From Clostridiales bacterium (GTDB lineage Bacteria > Bacillota > Clostridia > Oscillospirales > Oscillospiraceae): a stretch of 7,540 nucleotides of DNA. The stretch covers positions 1 to 7,540 of the forward strand of contig SFHJ01000052.1 in the NCBI GenBank assembly GCA_004555655.1. Direction: 5' to 3'. A program made the translations under genes and the position numbers. The notes beneath the pieces are model-generated. The model was not told the DNA's origin. It searched no databases and saw nothing but the letters and a program-made list of their open reading frames with translations. Shown piece by piece: positions 1 to 4,589 of the stretch; within the stretch, counting starts at the first letter, position 1, and each line of letters starts with the position of its first letter.

Positions 1-440
1 AGCGCGGCATCACCGAGCCCACCCCGACCTTCTCCGCCTGCTTCGGCCAGGCCTTCCTCGAGCTGCATCCGACCAAGTACGCCGAAGAGCTCGTCAAGAG
101 AATGCAGATGAGCGGCGCGAAGGCATACCTTGTCAACACCGGCTGGAACGGCACCGGCAAGCGTATCTCCATCAAGGATACCCGCGGCATCATCGACGCC
201 ATTTTGAACGGCGCGATCAAGACCGCTCCCACCAAGACCATCCCGTACTTCAACTTCGAGGTTCCGACCGAGCTTGCCGGCGTCGCCACCAACATCCTCG
301 ACCCGCGCGACACCTATGCCGACGCTTCCGAGTGGGAAGCCAAGGCCAAGGATCTGGCCTCCCGCTTCCAGAAGAACTTCGCCAAGTACGAGGGCAATGA
401 AGCCGGCAAGGCGCTTGTGTCCGCCGGCCCGCAGCTGTAA
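1..440 (+). CDS. pckA: Phosphoenolpyruvate carboxykinase (ATP), C-terminal part
   Basis: This is the last 145 residues of an ATP-dependent PEP carboxykinase. The reading frame starts at base 3, the 5' part lies outside the window, and the stop is at 438-440. The enzyme interconverts oxaloacetate + ATP and PEP + CO2 + ADP in the cytoplasm. Visible signatures are TEPTPTFSACFG near the start, then NTGWNGTGKRISIKDT (about 135-182). In the E. coli enzyme the Arg, Ile and Thr of RISIKDT contact the adenine of ATP, and all three are present here (Arg codon 162-164, Thr codon 180-182), which separates this family from the GTP-dependent type. The family is usually about 530-540 residues, so roughly 390 are missing by truncation at the window edge, not by mutation. 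It ends in a normal tail and is followed by a terminator at 517-553. Its neighbour is the oxaloacetate decarboxylase operon, which shares the substrate oxaloacetate. In fermenting anaerobes this enzyme often runs toward oxaloacetate, making ATP; that direction is an inference here. Confidence 0.96.
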   Translation, partial: RGITEPTPTFSACFGQAFLELHPTKYAEELVKRMQMSGAKAYLVNTGWNGTGKRISIKDTRGIIDAILNGAIKTAPTKTIPYFNFEVPTELAGVATNILDPRDTYADASEWEAKAKDLASRFQKNFAKYEGNEAGKALVSAGPQL

Positions 441-481
441 AACCTGAACGGATTCTTAGCCGCCAGGACGCTGCCTGTGCG

Positions 482-494
482 CTATATTATATAG
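482..494. promoter_or_regulatory. AT-rich palindrome upstream of the pckA terminator
   Basis: CTATAT and ATATAG flank a single T, making a perfect 13-bp palindrome in otherwise GC-rich DNA, 42 bases after the pckA stop. It contains overlapping -10-like hexamers (TATATT, TATTAT, TATAGT), but I find no -35 hexamer at a workable distance and no extended -10. It could be a weak or activated promoter for the oad genes or a protein site. A transcript starting here would have to pass the hairpin at 517-549. The role is unproven. Confidence 0.25.
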
Positions 495-516
495 TATCTA
501 CGGTTATGCAAGCGCG

Positions 517-553
517 AGACACGCTGCGGCGGCTCGCTGCAGCGTGTCTTTTT
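517..553 (+). terminator. Intrinsic terminator after pckA
   Basis: AGACACGCTGC (517-527) pairs perfectly with GCAGCGTGTCT (539-549). This is an 11-bp stem with an 11-base loop, followed at once by a T run (549-553). It lies 76 bases after the pckA stop and 70 bases before oadA. It should end the pckA transcript, or attenuate read-through into the oad operon. Confidence 0.85.
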
Positions 554-580
554 CCAGGGCCTCCGGCCTGAAAATCTGTC

Positions 581-604
581 GTTACACGCCACGGTTGGCG
601 TAAC
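581..604 (+). promoter_or_regulatory. Hairpin just upstream of the oadA ribosome binding site
   Basis: ACGCCA (586-591) pairs with TGGCGT (596-601) around a CGGT loop. GTT (581-583) and AAC (602-604) extend the stem past a two-base bulge. The hairpin ends seven bases before the GGAGG of oadA (612-616). A smaller stem, GGGCC/GGCCT with one G-U pair, lies just upstream at about 558-571. Such a leader could shield or stabilise the 5' end of the operon mRNA. No known riboswitch class is recognised. The stem is directly visible; the function is a guess. Confidence 0.3.
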
Positions 605-622
605 AAATAATGGAGGATTACG

Positions 623-2023
623 ATGAAAAAAGTTCAAATTACTGAAACTGTCCTTCGTGATGCGAACCAGTCTCTGATGGCGACCCGTCTGCCGTACGCC
701 GATTATGAAGCCATTTTGCCCGAGATGGACAAAGCCGGCTACTACTCGGTCGAGTGCTGGGGCGGCGCAACGTTCGACTCCTGCCTGCGGTATCTGAATG
801 AGGACCCGTGGGAGCGTCTGCGCGGCATCCGCAAGCACATGCCCAACACCCGCCTGCAGATGCTGCTGCGCGGCCAGAACCTGTTGGGCTACAAGCACTA
901 CCACGACGACGTGGTGGAGAAGTTCGTCGAGCTGTCGATCAAAAACGGCATCGACATCATCCGCATCTTTGACGCGCTGAACGACTTCCGCAACCTCGGC
1001 ACCGCGCTCGACGCAACGATGAAGTACGCCACGCCCAAGACCATCGCTTCCGGCTGCATCTCCTACACGCAGAGCCCGGTACATACGGTGGAAAAGTACA
1101 TCGAGATGTGCAAGGAGCTCAAGAAGATGGGCTTCAAGACCATCTGCCTGAAGGACATGGCCGGCACCATGAGCCCGTATGAGGCCGAGAACCTCATCAA
1201 GGGCATCAAGGACGCCGTGGGCGATATGCCCCTCATCCTGCACACGCACTGCACCACCGGCATGGCCTACATGACCGTGACCAAGGCCATCGAGTCCGGC
1301 GTCGACGTCATCGACTGCGCGACCAGCTGCTTCTCCAACGGCACCTCGCAGCCCGCGACCGAGACCATGTTCTACGCGCTGCAGCAGTACGGCATCGAGA
1401 CGGGCCTCAACGAGGACGTCATCAACAAGGTCAACGACTACTTCAAGCCCATCAAGCAGAAGTACATCGACTCCGGCCGCATCAATCCCAAGTCCATGGC
1501 CACCGACGCGCAGGCGCTGGTGTACAAGGTTCCGGGCGGCATGCTCTCGAACATGATCGCAAACCTGACCGATATGCACGCCATGGATAAGTTTGAGGCT
1601 GCGCTGGAAGAGATCCCCGTCGTCCGCAAGGACCTGGGCTATCCTCCGCTCGTCACCCCGCTGAGCCAGATGGTCGGCAATCAGGCCGTTACAAACGTCC
1701 TGCTGGGCGAGCGCTACAAGCAGATCTCCAAGGAAGTCAAGAACTACTTCAGGGGCGAATACGGCATCGCGCCCGCGCCTGTCAGCCAGGAGCTGCAGGA
1801 TAAGATCCTGGGCGAGGGCGGCAAGCCCATCGACTGCCGCATTGAGGATGCCAAGCGCACCGGCGAGGAGTTCAAGGCCGCGAAGGAAGCGCTGGGCGAT
1901 CTGGCGCGCAGCGAGGAGGACGTCATGAGCTACATCTGCTTCCCGGATCAGGCCATGAAGTTCTTCGAGGCCCGCAAGGCCAAGGAAGAGAACATCTGCA
2001 AGTACACCATCGAAGAAGCGTAA
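623..2023 (+). CDS. oadA: Oxaloacetate decarboxylase alpha subunit (carboxyltransferase), no biotin domain
   Basis: This 466-residue cytoplasmic subunit transfers CO2 from oxaloacetate to biotin, leaving pyruvate. It is a TIM-barrel carboxyltransferase of the OadA / pyruvate carboxylase B / transcarboxylase 5S family. Seen in the sequence: TVLRDANQSL at the N-terminus with metal ligand Asp13; ECWGGATFD (44-52); LLRGQN (81-86); FDALND (116-121); Lys177 in CLKDMAG, the lysine that is carbamylated in this family; His207 and His209 in LHTHC, the other metal ligands; and GTSQP (240-244). A conserved C-terminal carboxylase domain includes VPGGMLSN (303-310). The Klebsiella protein is about 595 residues because it carries a C-terminal biotin domain. 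This one stops before that and relies on the separate carrier two genes downstream. The ATG has GGAGG six bases upstream (612-616). His is usual in LRDAHQS; here it is Asn15. Pyruvate carboxylase subunit B is the alternative name, but the oadG and oadB neighbours favour the sodium pump. Confidence 0.95.
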   Translation: MKKVQITETVLRDANQSLMATRLPYADYEAILPEMDKAGYYSVECWGGATFDSCLRYLNEDPWERLRGIRKHMPNTRLQMLLRGQNLLGYKHYHDDVVEKFVELSIKNGIDIIRIFDALNDFRNLGTALDATMKYATPKTIASGCISYTQSPVHTVEKYIEMCKELKKMGFKTICLKDMAGTMSPYEAENLIKGIKDAVGDMPLILHTHCTTGMAYMTVTKAIESGVDVIDCATSCFSNGTSQPATETMFYALQQYGIETGLNEDVINKVNDYFKPIKQKYIDSGRINPKSMATDAQALVYKVPGGMLSNMIANLTDMHAMDKFEAALEEIPVVRKDLGYPPLVTPLSQMVGNQAVTNVLLGERYKQISKEVKNYFRGEYGIAPAPVSQELQDKILGEGGKPIDCRIEDAKRTGEEFKAAKEALGDLARSEEDVMSYICFPDQAMKFFEARKAKEENICKYTIEEA

Positions 2024-2035
2024 GCGAGGTGCGGT

Positions 2036-2401
2036 ATGATGTTTTTGGTCAATAACGCAATGGTCGATCTGAATATCGGCACGGCGGGCCTTGTGGCCCT
2101 GCTGGGCTACTGCGTCGTGTTCTTCGGCCTCATCGCGCTGATGGTTGTTGTCTACGTGATGGGCAAGATCATGGTCGCCTCGAGAAGCAAGGCCGCCGCG
2201 AAAACGGCCGCCGCCGCGCCTGCCGCGCCTGTGGCTGCGCCGGCGCCCGTCAAGACGGCCGCGCCCGCGCCCGGCACCGCCGGTGAGGTGAAGCTGTTCA
2301 ATGTCGGCGACCGCGAGGCCGCGATGCTGATGGCAATCGTTGCCAACAAGCTCGGCAAGCCCCTGAACGAGCTGCGCTTCAAATCCATCAAGGAGGTATA
2401 A
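2036..2401 (+). CDS. oadG: Sodium-pump decarboxylase gamma/delta-type membrane anchor (OadG family)
   Basis: This is a 121-residue small membrane subunit that in related enzymes holds the carboxyltransferase and biotin carrier against the membrane subunit OadB. Layout: a short N-terminal stretch, one hydrophobic segment at about 17-43, a basic patch (RSKAAAK, 50-56) that should lie on the cytoplasmic side, an Ala/Pro linker (about 57-82), and a conserved C-terminal domain (88-121) containing NVGDREAAMLMAIVANKLGK and ending FKSIKEV. That tail is typical of OadG/MmdD proteins and is thought to bind the alpha subunit. Two ATG codons stand in tandem: GAGGTG (2026-2031) is four bases from the first and seven from the second (2039), so Met2 may be the true start. 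It follows oadA by 12 bases. The ribosome binding site of the next gene (AAGGAGGT, 2390-2397) lies inside its last codons, suggesting coupled translation. Confidence 0.9.
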   Translation: MMFLVNNAMVDLNIGTAGLVALLGYCVVFFGLIALMVVVYVMGKIMVASRSKAAAKTAAAAPAAPVAAPAPVKTAAPAPGTAGEVKLFNVGDREAAMLMAIVANKLGKPLNELRFKSIKEV

Positions 2402-2406
2402 GACAG

Positions 2407-2805
2407 ATGAAGTATAAAGTTACCCTCAACGGCCGCACCTACGAGGTCGAGGTCGAAGAAGGCCAGGCCATGCTGGTCGATGAATACGAGGCCTATGCGC
2501 CCGCGCCCGCTGCCGCTGCTGCGCCTGCCGCTGCCGCGCCTGCGGCTGCTCCGGCGCCCGCCGCTGCGCCCGCGCCCACGGCTGTCGCCGCCGGCGAGGT
2601 TGTCGCGGCGCCGATGCCCGGCAATATCCTCAAGGTCAACTGCGCGCAGGGCGCGGCTGTCAAGGCCGGCGACGTGCTGGTCATCCTTGAGGCCATGAAG
2701 ATGGAAAACGAAATCGTCGCCCCGCGTGACGGCACGGTCGCTCAGGTCGTGACGAGCAAGGGCGCAGTGGTGGATACTGGCGCTCCTCTGGTCGTTCTGG
2801 CGTAA
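2407..2805 (+). CDS. Biotin carboxyl carrier protein of the decarboxylase
   Basis: This 132-residue carrier moves CO2 from OadA to OadB on a covalently bound biotin. The N-terminal 30 residues (MKYKVTLNGRTYEVEVEEG and on) are the usual head of stand-alone carriers in sodium-pump decarboxylases (MmdC/GcdC type). A flexible Ala/Pro linker covers about 31-63 and is nearly pure Ala and Pro. The biotinyl domain runs from about 64 to 132, with the canonical EAMKMEN motif at 95-101; Lys98 (codon 2698-2700) is the biotinylation site. The start is set by AAGGAGGT nine bases upstream, inside oadG, and only five bases separate the two genes. A biotin protein ligase must act on it, but none is in the window. 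A carrier for acetyl-CoA carboxylase is unlikely given its place between oadG and oadB. Confidence 0.95.
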   Translation: MKYKVTLNGRTYEVEVEEGQAMLVDEYEAYAPAPAAAAAPAAAAPAAAPAPAAAPAPTAVAAGEVVAAPMPGNILKVNCAQGAAVKAGDVLVILEAMKMENEIVAPRDGTVAQVVTSKGAVVDTGAPLVVLA

Positions 2806-2817
2806 GGAGGGCAAACG

Positions 2818-4080
2818 ATGGCTATCTTTACTGCTACTGCCGGCGGATTCAACGTGCTTGACACGCTGAACAAGCTGATCGTGGAATCCGGCTTTGCGGG
2901 CATCATCATGGGCGACGGCTGGAAGAACCTCGTCATGATCGTGATTGCCTGCGTGCTGCTGTACCTCGGCATCGTCAAGAAGTTCGAGCCGCTGCTGCTG
3001 GTCGGCATCGCGTTCGGCTGCCTGCTGGCGAACATCAGCTACTTCCCGTCGCTCTCCGCCTCGCTCAACGAGACGAACGCGCTGTACCATCCCGAGCTGT
3101 GGGCCGACTTTTTGAACGAAGCCAGCCCGTATTATCACAGCTACGGCCACATCCTGCAGCACGCGGGACTGCTTGACGTGTTCTACATCGGCGTCAAAGC
3201 GGGCATCTACCCGTCCATCATCTTCATGGGCGTCGGCGCGATGACCGACTTCGGCCCGCTGATTTCCAACCCCAAGAGCCTGCTTCTGGGCGCAGCCGCG
3301 CAGCTGGGCGTGTTCGTGGCGTTCTTCGGCGCGATTCTGCTGGGCTTCACCGGCCCGCAGGCCGCCTCCATCGGCATCATCGGCGGCGCCGACGGCCCCA
3401 CGGCCATTTTCCTGACCACCAAGCTCGCGCCCGAGCTGCTCGGCGCAATCGCGATTGCGGCGTATTCGTACATGGCGCTGATCCCGATGATCCAGCCGCC
3501 CATCATGCGCCTGCTCACCCGCAAGGAAGACCGCAAGATCAAGATGCAGCAGACCCGCGAGGTCACCAAGACCGAGAAGATCATCTTCCCGATCATCGTC
3601 ACCATCTTTGTCGTGCTGCTGCTGCCGTCCACGGCTCCGCTGATCGGCTGCTTGATGCTCGGCAACCTCTTCCGTGAGTGCGGCGTGACCGACCGTCTGT
3701 CCGACACCGTGCAGAACGCGCTCATGAACATCATCACCATCATGCTCGCCACCTCTGTCGGCGCGACGATGGTCGCTTCGAACTTCCTCACCTGGGACAC
3801 CATCAAGATCGTCGTTCTGGGCCTTGTCGCCTTCGCCATCTCCACGGCGGGCGGCCTGATCGCGGGCAACATCATGTGCGCCCTGACCAAGAGGAAGGTC
3901 AATCCGCTCATCGGCTCTGCCGGCGTTTCGGCGGTTCCCATGGCCGCGCGCGTGTCGCAGGTCGAGGGCCAGAAGTCGAACCCGTCCAACTTCCTGCTCA
4001 TGCACGCCATGGGCCCGAACGTGGCCGGCGTCATCGGCTCGGCCATCGCCGCAGGCTTCCTGCTGGCCGTCTTTGGATAA
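2818..4080 (+). CDS. oadB: Sodium ion-translocating decarboxylase beta subunit
   Basis: This 420-residue polytopic membrane protein decarboxylates carboxybiotin and exports Na+ using the free energy released. Hydrophobic segments lie at about 37-72, 130-142, 156-190, 205-230, 254-282, 300-322, 328-353 and 395-418. The family signatures are complete: GGADGPT (189-195), whose Asp192 matches the essential Asp203 of the Klebsiella enzyme, and NPLIGSAGVSAVPMAAR (362-378), whose Asn362, Gly366, Ser371 and Arg378 match Asn373, Gly377, Ser382 and Arg389. The offset is a constant 11 residues, so no insertion or deletion lies between the two ion-binding regions. Length is close to the usual 400-430. 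The start is set by AAGGAGG (2804-2810) seven bases before the ATG, overlapping the stop of the carrier gene. It is the last gene of the operon and is followed 41 bases later by a hairpin. The subunit is shared in type by oxaloacetate, methylmalonyl-CoA and glutaconyl-CoA decarboxylases; substrate is set by the alpha subunit, here oxaloacetate. Confidence 0.96.
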   Translation: MAIFTATAGGFNVLDTLNKLIVESGFAGIIMGDGWKNLVMIVIACVLLYLGIVKKFEPLLLVGIAFGCLLANISYFPSLSASLNETNALYHPELWADFLNEASPYYHSYGHILQHAGLLDVFYIGVKAGIYPSIIFMGVGAMTDFGPLISNPKSLLLGAAAQLGVFVAFFGAILLGFTGPQAASIGIIGGADGPTAIFLTTKLAPELLGAIAIAAYSYMALIPMIQPPIMRLLTRKEDRKIKMQQTREVTKTEKIIFPIIVTIFVVLLLPSTAPLIGCLMLGNLFRECGVTDRLSDTVQNALMNIITIMLATSVGATMVASNFLTWDTIKIVVLGLVAFAISTAGGLIAGNIMCALTKRKVNPLIGSAGVSAVPMAARVSQVEGQKSNPSNFLLMHAMGPNVAGVIGSAIAAGFLLAVFG

Positions 4081-4121
4081 TGCAAAACTCCGCTGCTCAG
4101 GCGGGGCTTCGTAAAACAGTT

Positions 4122-4153
4122 AGCGGAGCGTATCGGTATTGATACGCTCCGCT
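4122..4153 (+). terminator. Terminator-like hairpin after oadB
   Basis: AGCGGAGCGTATC (4122-4134) and GATACGCTCCGCT (4141-4153) form a perfect 13-bp stem with a six-base loop (GGTATT), 41 bases after the oadB stop. The tail that follows (TCTGATATCC) lacks a proper T run, so it is either a weak terminator or a 3'-end stabilising structure protecting the oad mRNA. An upstream copy of CTCCGCT (4088-4094) could compete for its left arm. Confidence 0.6.
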
Positions 4154-4165
4154 TCTGATATCCGC

Positions 4166-4198
4166 GCGCACTGCACCGAAAGGTGTACAGAAGTGCGC
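4166..4198 (+). other. Hairpin with GAAA tetraloop
   Basis: GCGCACT (4166-4172) pairs with AGTGCGC (4192-4198). Inside it CACC (4174-4177) pairs with GGTG (4182-4185) around a GAAA loop, with G4173-T4186 as a wobble pair. Five unpaired bases (4187-4191) remain on the right side. No T run follows, so it is not an intrinsic terminator. It may be part of the 3' structure of the oad transcript or of the surrounding repeat. Confidence 0.4.
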
Positions 4199-4243
4199 CC
4201 CTTATCAGTTCGATAGATCTGAATTTGTAAGGCAGACCCACTT

Positions 4244-4335
4244 GCCTCTCCCTTTGGGAGAGGTGCCCCCGTAGGGGGCGGAGAGGGCCCTCTCAGTCAC
4301 GGCGAAAGCCGTGACAGCTCCCCCAGAGGGGGAGC
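4244..4335. repeat. Palindromic intergenic repeat made of five stacked perfect stems
   Basis: Five perfect inverted repeats follow each other almost without gaps. They are CCTCTCCC/GGGAGAGG (4245-4263, loop TTT); GCCCCC/GGGGGC (4265-4279, loop GTA); GAGAGGG/CCCTCTC (4281-4294, no loop); GTCACGGC/GCCGTGAC (4296-4315, GAAA loop); and GCTCCCCC/GGGGGAGC (4317-4335, loop AGA). From memory, closely similar blocks are scattered between genes in Faecalibacterium and related gut Clostridia; I cannot confirm the copy number here. It resembles a REP/BIME-type element. It lies between the oad operon and the promoter of the SLH gene and does not code for protein. Confidence 0.7.
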
Positions 4336-4338
4336 GAA

Positions 4339-4368
4339 CAGCCACAGCAGAGCAACCTGCTGCGGCTG
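4339..4368. other. Long stem next to the palindromic repeat
   Basis: CAGCC (4339-4343) pairs with GGCTG (4364-4368) and CAGCAG (4345-4350) pairs with CTGCTG (4357-4362). One mismatch (A4344/C4363) interrupts the stem, and the loop is AGCAAC. It follows the stem cluster by three bases and may be its sixth stem. A run of five T (4377-4381) comes eight bases later, too far for a standard terminator. The right flank is one end of the 13-bp inverted repeat. Confidence 0.45.
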
Positions 4369-4419
4369 CAGCGGAGTTTTTCGCCGAAATCTGCGGCGCG
4401 TCAGCCCCCCTTTGCACAA

Positions 4420-4461
4420 GGCAGCCTGCGTGCTGCCGCAAAAGCCCGCGCCTGCTTTTGT
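4420..4461. other. Two short stems before the SLH-gene promoter
   Basis: GGCAGC/GCTGCC (4420-4437, six-base loop) is followed directly by CAAAAGC/GCTTTTG (4439-4460, eight-base loop), extended by a G-T pair (4438/4461). The second stem puts A and T runs in its arms, so it could work as a weak terminator on either strand, insulating the SLH gene. The evidence is structural only. Confidence 0.3.
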
Positions 4462-4491
4462 TACAATCACATTACAAACCCCCGGGGGCTC

Positions 4492-4520
4492 TTGCAATTT
4501 GCCAACCGATGATTTATGAT
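4492..4520 (+). promoter_or_regulatory. Housekeeping-type promoter of the SLH gene
   Basis: TTGCAA (4492-4497) and TATGAT (4515-4520) are separated by exactly 17 bases; they match the sigma-A/sigma-70 consensus at four and five of six positions. Transcription should start near 4527, giving a leader of about 63 bases. Just upstream lie a CCCCCGGGGG palindrome (4479-4488) and two TTACAA hexamers (4461-4466 and 4472-4477) spaced 11 bases apart, which could be operator or activator sites. Confidence 0.7.
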
Positions 4521-4541
4521 ACGTGCAGATGATGGCCGAGG

Positions 4542-4564
4542 GGCGATTATCGCCGCCCGGCGAT
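4542..4564 (+). promoter_or_regulatory. Leader with two competing stems before the SLH gene
   Basis: ATCGCC (4549-4554) can pair either with GGCGAT upstream (4542-4547) or with GGCGAT downstream (4559-4564). The downstream stem has a four-base GCCC loop and all six pairs. The upstream one has room for only four pairs with a five-base loop, so the downstream form should dominate. The structure ends 11 bases before the AGGAGG of the gene (4576-4581). Leader stems that stabilise mRNA are known for some highly expressed S-layer genes; a switch role is speculative. Confidence 0.35.
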
Positions 4565-4589
4565 CAAATTTAGACAGGAGGAAAACTCA

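Larger units (their letters stand above)
4084..4380. repeat. 297-bp unit bracketed by a perfect 13-bp inverted repeat
   Basis: AAAACTCCGCTGC (4084-4096), three bases after the oadB stop, is repeated in inverted form as GCAGCGGAGTTTT (4368-4380). Between them lie the hairpin at 4122-4153, the hairpin at 4166-4198, the palindromic cluster at 4244-4335 and the stem at 4339-4368. A 13-base perfect inverted match in so short a span is unlikely by chance. It may mark the ends of a small non-coding mobile or repetitive element. I see no target-site duplication at the outer edges and no coding capacity, so the element boundary is a proposal. Confidence 0.4.

Noticed and set aside
482..1579. A 365-codon minus-strand open frame opposite oadA
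   Set aside because: It overlaps a fully conserved oadA and the pckA terminator; the product is low-complexity and no ribosome binding site or family match is apparent.
2490..2600. GC-rich tandem repeat in the carrier gene
   Set aside because: It is simply the Ala/Pro linker typical of biotin carriers of this class, in frame and with varied codons; no separate element is needed.
2152..4005. A 617-codon minus-strand open frame opposite oadG-oadB
   Set aside because: It spans three clearly conserved plus-strand genes and the linker DNA, and gives a His/Arg/Asp-rich product with no recognisable domain.
3207..4241. A 344-codon minus-strand open frame opposite oadB
   Set aside because: It is a shadow of the membrane-protein gene and crosses the terminator hairpin.
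4244..4335. A CRISPR array or tRNA
   Set aside because: The stems differ from each other, there are no regularly spaced identical repeats with unique spacers, and no cloverleaf or TTC loop is seen.
4205..4532. Short open frames on both strands in the oadB-SLH gap
   Set aside because: They run through the palindromic repeat and stems, start in non-conserved DNA, and encode no recognisable peptide; the stretch is better explained as structured non-coding DNA.
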